Positions 8,260-17,052 of a stretch of 64,000 nt of DNA are shown here, piece by piece. Position 1 is the stretch's first letter. Each line of letters starts with the position of its first letter. Origin of the DNA: Cohnella phaseoli (GTDB taxonomy: Bacteria; Bacillota; Bacilli; Paenibacillales; Paenibacillaceae). The stretch lies in assembly GCF_003386235.1 (NCBI RefSeq), contig NZ_QRDZ01000010.1:106100-170099 (forward strand), read 5' to 3'. The notes beneath the pieces were generated by a model. It made no database searches. It was not told the origin of the DNA and saw only the letters and a program-made list of their open reading frames with translations. The translations under genes and the position numbers were made by a program.

Positions 8260-10475
8260 AAGACGGCGACCTGGACAGAAAAAATACTCGCTGGATATTC
8301 GCGGCAACGTCCTTTTTCGTCGTTATGTTTTTGTTCCTCGCGCCATTTAATAAGGGTTTGTTCGTTGGGTACGAAATCACTTTCGAAAGGCCATTATACA
8401 TCGCTCTTTTTTGTAGCTTGGTATGTCTCACTTTCATTTGCGTCTATCTTTACCGAGATTGGCAGCTGGCTTCTCACGGGGACATTCTTGTTGCTCTGAT
8501 ATGGATCATACCGATATCCTATTTCATTGCGACGTTAGAGGCGATCACGAGCCATTGGGCTTTCATCGAAGCTTTCGTCAGATTGGGTTGGGGCGTATTC
8601 TTTGTTCTTGGCTATTATGTAGCCCGTCATTCCGCTGGCTATAACCTATTACTGATCGCTTTAATCGGTTCAGGATATGTAATCGTTATGTTTGGATTAC
8701 TGAACTGGTTCGGCAACGCTCATTATAAAGATGCGGTTCTAGCAGAACGATTATCCAGCGTCTTTCAGTACCCGAACGCTTATGCGGCCTACTTAATCGC
8801 GATAGCCATATGCGCCTTGATCATGGTTCAATCCTCTCGAAAGAAAAAATATCGTATTTTTCATGCATTTATGCTGGTACCCGTGTTCTTGTCCTTGCTG
8901 CTCACCCTTTCCAGAGGAGCGCTGCTTGTTCTATTTATCGTCCTCATCTTCTATTTGACCTTACTCCCTTGGAAACGACAACTCATAAGTTTAATGGAAC
9001 TAGGGATTGTTGGGATCGCTGCATTTGCCGTATATGGTTTTGCAGTCAAGACAAGGGGGCAATTGCTAGAAAATTACTCACAGGGGGTCACTTTGCGCGG
9101 ATGGCTGCTCGTGCTGGGGATTTCTGTAATTGCAAGCCTGGTTGTGCTTGGAGTAAGGCTGTGGTTCGGCAAGTTAGATGATAATAAGGCAGACAAACGA
9201 TGGAGCCCTAAACATTTGGCGTTACCGGTCGTTCTTGTCTCATTAGGTCTGGCGTTATATGTTCTGATCCTGTCGAACTTTCCATTCAGCAAGATCCTAC
9301 CTGCGGAGATTGCTGCCAGGCTGGAGGGGGTCAATCTTCAATCTACCAGCGTTTTCTTAAGAAATACATTGTACGAAGACGCATTAAGGGCAGGAGCGGA
9401 TTATCCGGTATTCGGCGCTGGAGGCGGCGCGTGGTCGGTATTATCCGAGTCGTTCAAAAGTTATCCTTATTCGAGTTCCAAAGTTCATAATTTTTATATA
9501 GAAACTTATTTAGAATCGGGATTGTTCGGCTTGATCGTTCTTATGGTTATCCTATGTTACGTGTTTGTCTTATTGATCGGTCAAATAAAGAAGAAGATCA
9601 GAGAAACCAATGATGATATTCGGTGGTTGATATTTCCCGTTTTTTCTATCGTTATTCTAGGCCACAGCCTCGTCGATTTTGACATGAGCTTCTTTTATCT
9701 GTCTTCCCTTGTTTTTTTAACTTTGGGAGCTACGGCGGCCATCTCGAATAGACCGATCGCAGCTATCTGGGGCAAAGGAAGAGTAACGAAGGCTTTTGCA
9801 TCAGGATTGTTCCTGGTAGCGATATTTATGATTTACAAGTGCATTATAGCGTTAAGGGCGGATGAATATTATCGATCCTCAATGAACGTGCTCGCCGAGG
9901 AGGGGAAATACGCTGCTTATCAATCCGCAATAGAGCAAGCGGAGAACTTGATGCCTGGACATTCCCAATATCTTTTATCCATGGCTCAATTAAATCAACT
10001 TATGTATCGCGAAACGAAGAACGAAAGCTTCTCGAAGACTGCGGAGTACGCTTTGAACAGGTTGAAAGCCATTGATCCGTATAACATCGAAGCAGTAGAG
10101 ATAAATTACGATTTGGATATGGATAGGATGAACTTCGATCGAGCTCATGAGGTTGCAAGAAGAGCCGTCGCACTCTTTCCTTGGTCAATCGGATTCTACG
10201 AGAACGCCATAGAGCTTAATCTCAGGCTCGGATCCGATGCTTCTCTCTTGGCAGATAAGCGCAGGGAGTATTCAAATGAGGCTCGTCTACTGGTTGACGA
10301 GATCGAGAGAAGAATCGGAAGGATAGATAAATTGCCTGAAACCGAGCGTTTAATGAGCCGAGGAGTCTTCGATGTTAATGACAACCTTCAAGCTCAGTTT
10401 CTAATGCTGGATGTAATGGAAGCATTGCAAAAAGCGGAACGTGAACGGTTGTCCACGGAGAGTAAACGACGATGA
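8256..10475 (+). CDS. O-antigen ligase/polymerase-like membrane protein with helical-repeat C-terminus
   Basis: 739 residues with about a dozen membrane helices and the Wzy_C pattern: LSRGALLVLFIVLIF in a central helix, then a large extracytoplasmic loop with FLRNTLYEDALRAGADYP, FGAGGGAWSV, and VHNFYIETYLESGLFG. This is the hallmark of O-antigen ligases, Wzy polymerases and the S-layer/oligosaccharide transferases of Bacillales. The last 200 residues are soluble and helical (TPR-like). It overlaps the genes on both sides by 4 bases, so translation is coupled. It probably polymerises the glycan or transfers it to protein or wall outside the membrane. Which of these it does is open. Confidence 0.82.
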   Translation: MKDGDLDRKNTRWIFAATSFFVVMFLFLAPFNKGLFVGYEITFERPLYIALFCSLVCLTFICVYLYRDWQLASHGDILVALIWIIPISYFIATLEAITSHWAFIEAFVRLGWGVFFVLGYYVARHSAGYNLLLIALIGSGYVIVMFGLLNWFGNAHYKDAVLAERLSSVFQYPNAYAAYLIAIAICALIMVQSSRKKKYRIFHAFMLVPVFLSLLLTLSRGALLVLFIVLIFYLTLLPWKRQLISLMELGIVGIAAFAVYGFAVKTRGQLLENYSQGVTLRGWLLVLGISVIASLVVLGVRLWFGKLDDNKADKRWSPKHLALPVVLVSLGLALYVLILSNFPFSKILPAEIAARLEGVNLQSTSVFLRNTLYEDALRAGADYPVFGAGGGAWSVLSESFKSYPYSSSKVHNFYIETYLESGLFGLIVLMVILCYVFVLLIGQIKKKIRETNDDIRWLIFPVFSIVILGHSLVDFDMSFFYLSSLVFLTLGATAAISNRPIAAIWGKGRVTKAFASGLFLVAIFMIYKCIIALRADEYYRSSMNVLAEEGKYAAYQSAIEQAENLMPGHSQYLLSMAQLNQLMYRETKNESFSKTAEYALNRLKAIDPYNIEAVEINYDLDMDRMNFDRAHEVARRAVALFPWSIGFYENAIELNLRLGSDASLLADKRREYSNEARLLVDEIERRIGRIDKLPETERLMSRGVFDVNDNLQAQFLMLDVMEALQKAERERLSTESKRR

Positions 10476-11092
10476 AGAGATATGCTTGTATTAAAAGGTT
10501 TATTGACGTCCTGGTTTCGATAATCGCTCTTGTCTGTTTTTTGCCAGCGTCGCTAATCATCGTTATCTTGATAAAATCGGAATCGAAGGGGCCGGCGTTA
10601 TTTAAGCAACAACGTATCGGCAAGAACAAGCAACCATTTACGATTCTGAAATTCAGAACGATGAAAGAAGATTCTCCTTGCGATGTACCTACTCACTTGC
10701 TGCTTGACGATATTCACAAGTATACAACCAGAATCGGAGCAATTTTGCGGAAGACTAGCCTAGATGAATGGCCGCAATTAATCAACATTCTGAAAGGCGA
10801 AATGAGCCTAGTAGGTCCCCGGCCGGCGTTGTGGAACCAGTATGATTTAATTCTCGAAAGGGAGCGCTACGGTGTGAATTCTCTCGTTCCAGGTTTGACG
10901 GGATGGGCTCAAATTAATGGGAGAGACACTCTTTCGGTCGATGCCAAAGTTGGTTTTGACAGCGAATACCTCTTAACAAGGAGCACCTTGCTCGATTTGA
11001 AGATTATTTTTTTAACGATGATGAAGGTGATAAACAGAGAAGGAGTTGGAGAGGGCGCAGGCGCTGATCGGGGAAAGGGGGAATTGTTGTGA
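10472..11092 (+). CDS. initiating undecaprenyl-phosphate sugar transferase
   Basis: A 206-residue bacterial sugar transferase (PF02397 family). It has one N-terminal membrane hairpin, then the family motifs [26 protein letters not shown] and [12 protein letters not shown]. These enzymes move a sugar-1-phosphate to undecaprenyl phosphate and start a glycan. It is the short form without the CoA-binding-like N-terminal domain of WbaP/WcaJ. The gene overlaps its neighbours on both sides, placing glycan initiation in the same transcript as polymerase and glycosyltransferases. The C-terminal tail is rich in Gly and is unlikely to be functional. Confidence 0.92.
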   Translation: MKRYACIKRFIDVLVSIIALVCFLPASLIIVILIKSESKGPALFKQQRIGKNKQPFTILKFRTMKEDSPCDVPTHLLLDDIHKYTTRIGAILRKTSLDEWPQLINILKGEMSLVGPRPALWNQYDLILERERYGVNSLVPGLTGWAQINGRDTLSVDAKVGFDSEYLLTRSTLLDLKIIFLTMMKVINREGVGEGAGADRGKGELL

Positions 11093-12276
11093 AAGTATTG
11101 GTAGTTTGCCAGTATTTTTATCCGGAACAGTTCAGAGTGAACGAAATGTGCTTCGAGATGGCCCGTTCCGGAACAGAAGTAACCGTATTGACAGGTCTTC
11201 CTAATTACCCTGGAGGAAACATCCATTCCGAATACAGGCGATTCAAAAGACGAAATGAGAAAATACACGGGGTTACCGTAAAACGAGTGCCGATAATAGG
11301 ACGGGGTCGTAATCGGATTACGTTATCGCTTAATTATTTGAGTTTTGCACTTATGGCTTCCATTCAATCCTTTTTTCTAAGAAAAAAATTCGATCTCATC
11401 ATCGTTTATCAGTTATCTCCGGTAACGATGGCATTACCCGCAATTATTCTTAAGCGGCTTATAGGAAAGCCCCTTATCCTCTACTGTCATGATTTATGGC
11501 CGGTCAGCGCATCCGCGGGAGGAATAGAGGAAGGGGGCATTCTCTATCGGTTACTGCTGGCCATGAGCAGGTGGCTATACCGAAAATCTGATGAAATCAT
11601 CATCAGCTCTAAACAATTTGAGCATTATTTCCGCCATGTTTTGGGAATAGAGCGGAGGCTCGCCTATCTTCCGATTTTCGCCGAATCGATCTTCGAAGAA
11701 TTAAATTTGGATAAGGGCGATTGTGAGGAAACCCATTTCGTCTTCGCGGGAAACATTGGAGAGATGCAAAGCGTCGAAACCATCCTGTATGCGGCTAAAG
11801 AGTTAATCGATGAGAATCGCATTCGCTTTCATATTGTCGGAAGCGGTACATCCCGAAAGAAATGCCAACAACTGTCCGAGGCTTTGGGCCTAGTTAATGT
11901 GACTTTCTATGGACATCTTTCCTTGGATGAGCTCCCATTCTTCTATAAGATGGCGGATGCCATGATCGTCACGCTGAAAGCGAACAAATCGCTATCCTAC
12001 ACGCTTCCGAATAAAGTTCAATCTTACATGGCTGCAAGCAAGCCGGTATTAGGCGCGATCAATGGCGAGACTAGAAGAGTCATTGAAGAATCGGGTTGCG
12101 GATATTGTACGACGGCGGAAGACTACAAAGGACTAGCGTCGATTATCCGAAAGTTTGCCTCTGAAAAAAATAGGCATGAACAATTCGGACAACGCGCTAG
12201 GAGCTATTATGAGAGCCACTTTTCAAAATCGTTGTTTATCGAGAGGCTGAATAAAGTGATGCAAAAATATGGTTAA
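11089..12276 (+). CDS. GT4 glycosyltransferase, WbuB-like
   Basis: A 395-residue GT-B enzyme. The N-terminus (VLVVCQYFYPEQFRVNEM, then TGLPNYPGG) is typical of the WbuB/CapM-like transferases that use 2-acetamido-2,6-dideoxy-L-hexoses such as L-FucNAc. The C-terminal donor half has FVFAGNIGEMQSVETIL and LPNKVQSYMAASKPV. The start is GTG, overlapping the upstream stop, with GGGGAAAGGGGG before it. The next three genes make exactly such an L-sugar nucleotide, which supports this enzyme as the one that transfers it. Confidence 0.85.
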   Translation: MKVLVVCQYFYPEQFRVNEMCFEMARSGTEVTVLTGLPNYPGGNIHSEYRRFKRRNEKIHGVTVKRVPIIGRGRNRITLSLNYLSFALMASIQSFFLRKKFDLIIVYQLSPVTMALPAIILKRLIGKPLILYCHDLWPVSASAGGIEEGGILYRLLLAMSRWLYRKSDEIIISSKQFEHYFRHVLGIERRLAYLPIFAESIFEELNLDKGDCEETHFVFAGNIGEMQSVETILYAAKELIDENRIRFHIVGSGTSRKKCQQLSEALGLVNVTFYGHLSLDELPFFYKMADAMIVTLKANKSLSYTLPNKVQSYMAASKPVLGAINGETRRVIEESGCGYCTTAEDYKGLASIIRKFASEKNRHEQFGQRARSYYESHFSKSLFIERLNKVMQKYG

Positions 12277-12289
12277 GGTGGAGACGGGA

Positions 12290-13327
12290 ATGTTAGCAGA
12301 CAGAACGATTGCCATTACCGGAGGAACGGGATCTTTCGGACATGCGGTAGCGAAAAGGTTACTTCAGTCGGACATCAAAGAAATACGGATTTTTTCCCGT
12401 GATGAAAAGAAGCAAGACGATATGAGGAAGCATTTCGGAGATCGAAGGCTTAAATATTTCATTGGCGACGTCAGAGATTCGCACAGCCTTAAAGAGGTTT
12501 TCTACGATGCGGATTACGTTTTTCATGCGGCGGCTTTAAAGCAAGTTCCTTCCTGCGAAATGTTCCCGATGGAAGCCGTTAAAACCAACATTATCGGAAC
12601 GGAAAATGTATTAAGCGCAGCAATCGAGAACGAAGTTAAGAAAGTGATTTGTCTATCTACGGATAAAGCTACGTATCCCATCAACGCGATGGGAATATCC
12701 AAAGCCATGATGGAGAAGTTGGCAGTTGCCAGATCAAGGCACGCATCCTCGCAAAATATGGTGATCGGTTGTACCCGTTTCGGCAACGTAATGGCTTCAC
12801 GCGGCTCTGTTATCCCCTTGTTCATCGAGCAAATCAAAGCCGGACGTGCGATTACGGTGACTCATCCCGATATGACCAGGTTTATGATGAGTTTGGAGGA
12901 TGCGGTTGACTTAGTTCTATTTGCATTTACGCACGCACAAACCGGGGATATCTTGATCAATAAATCTCCAGCATGCACGGTTGGAGACTTGGCAACGGCG
13001 ATCAAAGAGTTATTGAATGCAAGCAATGACATTGTCGTTACAGGAGTAAGGCACGGAGAAAAGTGGCATGAAAAGTTACTTACGAATGAGGAATCCATGA
13101 TCGCGGAAGAATTGAATAGCTTCTATAGAATTCCGGCCGACCATCGGGAGTTGAATTATTGCAATGATTACGTGAGCAGGCACAGTCTTCCTTATCTTGA
13201 TAGGGAATATTCTTCAAGCAGCGCCAGACGGCTGCAATTAAGCGAGATTAAAAATAAATTACTGACATTGGATTGTATACAAGAAGCAATCGGGCAACGG
13301 GGGGAGGAAGTGTTATTAAATACTTAA
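12290..13327 (+). CDS. UDP-GlcNAc 4,6-dehydratase/5-epimerase (FnlA/WbjB/CapE-like)
   Basis: 345 residues, the usual length for the family. It has an extended SDR fold with NAD site TGGTGSFGHAV, then FSRDEKKQDDMRKHF, VFHAAALKQVPSCE and the active-site region STDKATYPINAMGISK, where Met replaces the Tyr of the usual YxxxK, as in this inverting dehydratase family. It turns UDP-D-GlcNAc into UDP-2-acetamido-2,6-dideoxy-beta-L-arabino-hexos-4-ulose, the first step to UDP-L-FucNAc or UDP-L-QuiNAc. The start is set by GGTGGAG at 12277-12283; an earlier ATG at 12269 has no ribosome binding site. Confidence 0.9.
   Translation: MLADRTIAITGGTGSFGHAVAKRLLQSDIKEIRIFSRDEKKQDDMRKHFGDRRLKYFIGDVRDSHSLKEVFYDADYVFHAAALKQVPSCEMFPMEAVKTNIIGTENVLSAAIENEVKKVICLSTDKATYPINAMGISKAMMEKLAVARSRHASSQNMVIGCTRFGNVMASRGSVIPLFIEQIKAGRAITVTHPDMTRFMMSLEDAVDLVLFAFTHAQTGDILINKSPACTVGDLATAIKELLNASNDIVVTGVRHGEKWHEKLLTNEESMIAEELNSFYRIPADHRELNYCNDYVSRHSLPYLDREYSSSSARRLQLSEIKNKLLTLDCIQEAIGQRGEEVLLNT
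13299..13317 (+). promoter_or_regulatory. strong Shine-Dalgarno in front of an apparent ATT start codon
   Basis: A long GGGGGGAGGAAG run lies at about 13299-13310. The reading frame of the following reductase has no ATG, GTG or TTG at the right distance, only ATT at 13315-13317. The protein read from this ATT begins (M)KYLIIGAGGMVG, just where homologues begin. The only conventional in-frame start is TTG 13273, which has no ribosome binding site and adds 14 unrelated residues. Confidence 0.5.
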
Positions 13328-14172
13328 TTATCGGTGCTGGAGGTATGGTCGGCCACACGGTTACCCTTTACTTAAGCGAGCAAGGTCATTCCGTTACCGC
13401 GGTTGCCAGACGTCCACTGTCGTTTACTCCCCATATGGTTTGCGATGTGAGAGAATTGAAAAGATTGAATGAAATGATTCTAGCTGAACCATACGATACA
13501 ATCGTCAATTGCTCCGGAATTCTTAACCGCGAAGCCGATTCCCGGCCATCCGAAGCCGTGTTCGTGAATAGTTTTCTGCCCCATCACTTAAGCGATATGA
13601 CGAGGGACACGAACACGCAAGTTATTCACGTTAGCACGGATTGCGTCTTTTCAGGTCTTCAGGGGGGATATTCGGAACACTCGTACCGGGACGAAATTTC
13701 TTTATACGGTCGATCTAAAGCGCTTGGTGAAATCGACAACCATAAAGATCTTACCTTTCGTACTTCTGTGGTCGGACCGGACTTAAACCCCGACGGTATC
13801 GGATTATTGAACTGGTATATGAAACAGAAGAAGGAAATGGTCGGATTCGTCAAAGCAATATGGACAGGAGTTACGACTTTAACGCTAGCGAAAGCGATAG
13901 AAAAGGCGTCTATCGTTAAGCTAAGCGGGATCTATCATCTCGTTAATCAAACGTCTATTCCTAAGTTCGGGTTGTTACAACTGTTTAATAAACATTTCAC
14001 CGATAACAAAAGGATCATTCATCCCAGCGAAAGTCTCGTTGTGGACAAATCTCTAATCAACAATAGGACGGAATTTGAATTTGTCGTACCTTCTTACGAA
14101 ACAATGGTCGCCGATATGAAGGATTGGATGGAGCAGCATAAAGAGTTGTATCCGCATTACGATAAAGATTGA
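13315..14172 (+). CDS. RmlD-like NAD(P)-dependent sugar reductase
   Basis: About 285 residues, extended SDR of the RmlD (dTDP-4-dehydrorhamnose reductase) type: GAGGMVGHTV at the N-terminus, VNCSGILNR, HVSTDCVFSG and YGRSKALGE with catalytic Tyr and Lys. It should reduce the 4-keto sugar made by the upstream enzyme. L-FucNAc pathways usually use FnlB/WbjC, which is longer and carries a C-terminal cupin domain. This protein lacks that domain and looks like WbvR of the L-RhaNAc/L-QuiNAc route. The start is probably ATT 13315; TTG 13273 is the conventional alternative. It overlaps the preceding gene by 13 bases. Confidence 0.85.
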   Translation: MKYLIIGAGGMVGHTVTLYLSEQGHSVTAVARRPLSFTPHMVCDVRELKRLNEMILAEPYDTIVNCSGILNREADSRPSEAVFVNSFLPHHLSDMTRDTNTQVIHVSTDCVFSGLQGGYSEHSYRDEISLYGRSKALGEIDNHKDLTFRTSVVGPDLNPDGIGLLNWYMKQKKEMVGFVKAIWTGVTTLTLAKAIEKASIVKLSGIYHLVNQTSIPKFGLLQLFNKHFTDNKRIIHPSESLVVDKSLINNRTEFEFVVPSYETMVADMKDWMEQHKELYPHYDKD

Positions 14173-14185
14173 AAGGAAATGGGCG

Positions 14186-15313
14186 ATGGATCGACTCAAA
14201 GTCATGACTATTGTAGGGACAAGACCCGAAGTGATCCGATTGAGTGAAACGATCAAGAAAATGGATCGTTACTTCGATCACGTACTCGTTCATACCGGAC
14301 AAAATTGGGACTATACGCTGAACCAAGTGTTTTTCCAGGAGTTGGGCATCAGGCCTCCGGATTATTGCTTGGAGTGTATTGGAGATCATTTGGGCGAGAC
14401 GATGGGGAATGTGATTTCGAAATCCTATGCGCTCATGTCGGAGATTAAGCCGGAAGCGCTGTTGATTCTAGGGGATACGAATTCGGCGTTATCCGCGATC
14501 GCCGCCAAGCGCTTAAAGATTCCCGTATTTCATATGGAAGCGGGCAATCGATGTTTCGATGAGAATCTCCCCGAAGAGATTAACCGAAGAATCGTGGATC
14601 ATATTTCGGATATTCATATGCCCTATACCGAGAATGCCAGAAGAAATTTGATCGCGGAAGGGTGCAGAAGCGAGCATATTTTCGTCACGGGGTCTCCTCT
14701 GACCGAAGTCATACTCCATCATCGGGACAATATTGAGAATAGCAATGTTCTCGAGCGCCTTGGGCTTAAGGAACGCGGCTATTTTCTCGTATCGGCTCAT
14801 CGGGAAGAGAACATCGATAACGAGAATAACTTTCTCTCCTTAATGAACGCGCTTAACGAAATCGCCCGTAGATATCAAATCCCAATTTTCTATTCGACGC
14901 ATCCCAGAAGCCAGAAGATGATCGAAAAGAGAAATTTTAATTTCGACCCTCTAGTTAGAACAACAAAGCCCCTCGGATTTTTTGATTACAATAAGCTCCA
15001 ATTAAACGCGTACTGCGTATTGTCAGACAGTGGGACACTTCCGGAAGAAGCCTCCATACTCGGCTTCCCGGCAGTATCGATAAGAACTTCTACCGAGCGG
15101 CAGGAAACGTTCGATAAGGGCGTCATTCTGATCGGCGGAATTACGACAAACGAAATTATGCAATCGGTTGAACTGTGCAGGCAAATGTGGGATAACGATG
15201 AAGCCTATTCCCTAGTCGGCGATTATGCGGATTCGAACGTAGCGAGCAAAGTGATCAAACTCATCCAGAGCTTTACTCCGATTGTAAATCGAACGATCTG
15301 GAGGAAATCATGA
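14186..15313 (+). CDS. UDP-N-acetyl sugar 2-epimerase (WecB/FnlC/WbvD-like)
   Basis: A 375-residue non-hydrolysing UDP-GlcNAc 2-epimerase family protein: GTRPEVIRLSE, HTGQNWDY, ILGDTNS, FHMEAGNRCFDENLPEEINR, SAHREENID, and SDSGTLPEEASILGFP. Sequence features such as the CFDENLPEE block are those of the L-sugar-specific branch (FnlC, CapG, WbjD) rather than general WecB. It would invert C2 of the UDP-L-rhamno or pneumo intermediate to give UDP-L-QuiNAc or UDP-L-FucNAc. It overlaps the downstream transferase by 4 bases. Confidence 0.9.
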   Translation: MDRLKVMTIVGTRPEVIRLSETIKKMDRYFDHVLVHTGQNWDYTLNQVFFQELGIRPPDYCLECIGDHLGETMGNVISKSYALMSEIKPEALLILGDTNSALSAIAAKRLKIPVFHMEAGNRCFDENLPEEINRRIVDHISDIHMPYTENARRNLIAEGCRSEHIFVTGSPLTEVILHHRDNIENSNVLERLGLKERGYFLVSAHREENIDNENNFLSLMNALNEIARRYQIPIFYSTHPRSQKMIEKRNFNFDPLVRTTKPLGFFDYNKLQLNAYCVLSDSGTLPEEASILGFPAVSIRTSTERQETFDKGVILIGGITTNEIMQSVELCRQMWDNDEAYSLVGDYADSNVASKVIKLIQSFTPIVNRTIWRKS

Positions 15314-16476
15314 GCGTGACGGAAGGGGGAAAAGCCGCTCCAAAGAAGGTACTCACGCTTGTTCCGTATTTCGAACCGGGATTTAAGGCGGGAGGCCCGA
15401 CCACGACGATCCGTAATTCCGTCGATCATTTATTCGATAAAGTAAAGTTTAAGATCGTAACTTCCGACAGAGACTTGGGCGATAAACATCCTTATCCGCT
15501 TCCGCTAAATCGCTGGATCCCGGGAGTCCCCGACATCTATTACTTATCGGGACGGAACGGAACAAAACTCATACGAATCATGCGCGAAACGGATTCCGAT
15601 GTTTTATACTTAAACAGTTTTTTTTCGTTCCAATACTCCATACTGCCCGTTACTTGGAATAAATGCTTTAAATTGCACTTAAAGAGAACCGTATTGGCTC
15701 CAAGAGGAGAGTTTTCCGAAGGCGCATTATCTATAAAGCCCTTAAAGAAAAAGGTATTTATAGCGTTAGCGAAATGGTTTGGCATTTACTCGGATGTAAT
15801 CTGGCAGGCTTCAAGCATTAAAGAAGAAGCAGAGATCGTCAAGGTGTTCGGACCCAAAGCTCTGGTGATCGTAGCACCGGATTTCCCATCTGCAACTAAG
15901 CTCGGAGAGGAACCCATTTTCGAGAAAATGCCCAAACAACGCGGTTCTTTAAGACTCGTATTTCTATCGCGCATATGCAGAATGAAAAATTTGAAATTCG
16001 CCATCTCATCTCTTCGAAATGTTAAGGGAGAGGTGCAATTCGACATATACGGGCCAATTGAGGATGGGCCCTACTGGGAAGAATGTCTTACCTTGATCCG
16101 GGAGCTTTCCGATAACATTAAGGTTAATTATCTAGGGGCGGTAACGTCAGCTAAAGTCAAAAAGATTTTAGGGAGTTATGATTTATTTTTTCTTCCTACG
16201 CTCGGGGAAGGGTTCGGTCACGCGATATTCGAAGCCTTGCAAACGGGTTGTCCCGTTTTGATCTCGGATCGTACTCCCTGGGGAGAAGTAACCCGATCGG
16301 GAGGGGGAATGGCGATCTCTTTGGATAAGCCGGGAGATTTCGCCTTATGCCTCCAACGATACGTAAATATGGATTCCGATGAACATGCAAAGGCTTCGTT
16401 ATGTGCTCTTGCATTTAGTTCTAATTATATAAATAATATCGAATTGTTAAATTCGCATCTGTCATTATTTGAGTGA
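15310..16476 (+). CDS. GT4 family glycosyltransferase
   Basis: A 388-residue GT-B enzyme. It has the N-terminal acceptor-side motif GFKAGGPTTTIRN (the Gly-rich loop of GT4 enzymes), a mid-region TVLAPRGEFSEGALS, and the C-terminal donor block FFLPTLGEGFGHAIFEALQTGCP followed by SDRTPWG. The start ATG overlaps the upstream stop, with GGAGGAAATC as ribosome binding site. It is the last gene of the glycan run; no clear terminator follows. Its sugar is unknown. Confidence 0.88.
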   Translation: MSVTEGGKAAPKKVLTLVPYFEPGFKAGGPTTTIRNSVDHLFDKVKFKIVTSDRDLGDKHPYPLPLNRWIPGVPDIYYLSGRNGTKLIRIMRETDSDVLYLNSFFSFQYSILPVTWNKCFKLHLKRTVLAPRGEFSEGALSIKPLKKKVFIALAKWFGIYSDVIWQASSIKEEAEIVKVFGPKALVIVAPDFPSATKLGEEPIFEKMPKQRGSLRLVFLSRICRMKNLKFAISSLRNVKGEVQFDIYGPIEDGPYWEECLTLIRELSDNIKVNYLGAVTSAKVKKILGSYDLFFLPTLGEGFGHAIFEALQTGCPVLISDRTPWGEVTRSGGGMAISLDKPGDFALCLQRYVNMDSDEHAKASLCALAFSSNYINNIELLNSHLSLFE

Positions 16477-17052
16477 ACGATGTGTACGAAAGCTACGACT
16501 TTCCGGTTTTATGCAACAGCTGGCATATGCTTCAGTTGTACGGCCTTTACAATCCAAACTGATGTGAACATCGTTCTTCTTCAGTAGAACCATCTACTGT
16601 GAACAAACTCATGCGGACACTTTCGCTCGATCGAGCAGAACCGTCTGCAACCGCTCTTGAGGCCAGGGGGAGAGACATGCTGCTGTGTGCGTTGCTTCTC
16701 TTTACCGCGGGTAATGAAACAAGAACTCAAGGGAAACAGGTAACAACTGGAAGCATTGAATTTGCTTAATATTCAAACTGCTTCCATAACTTGTGTTGGA
16801 ACAAAAGGACCTCATCGTGTTGTTCATGTTCAGCGCCTCGCACAGATTTGCAGGGCACATGTTCTCTTAATGATGTTATTATTAAGAGAACAAACTTACT
16901 TATCGCGCATCTCTAGATTGGGGTCGGTCTCATCATGAGGTGTATTCTCCGTTTCGGTTCTCGTACAATCCTACTTTATATAGCTGCTGCCGTTTTCCAC
17001 CAAGTATATCGAGCTGAGCGGAAGCGATGCATTAACCGGAATCGTCGCTGAA
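16477..17052 (+). other. gene-poor, probably decayed stretch
   Basis: No open frame here has a plausible start, ribosome binding site or recognisable family. Short open pieces switch frames, for example at about 16756-16938. The only clear structure is the hairpin at 16861-16891. The stretch separates the end of the glycan cluster from a small membrane protein. It looks like remnants of one or more broken genes, but no family could be named. Confidence 0.4.
16861..16891. repeat. perfect 11-bp inverted repeat (hairpin)
   Basis: GTTCTCTTAAT at 16861-16871 and its exact complement ATTAAGAGAAC at 16881-16891 flank a 9-base loop. The stem is AT-rich and no T-run follows, so it is not a classic terminator. 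It could be an operator of a lost gene. Confidence 0.6.
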
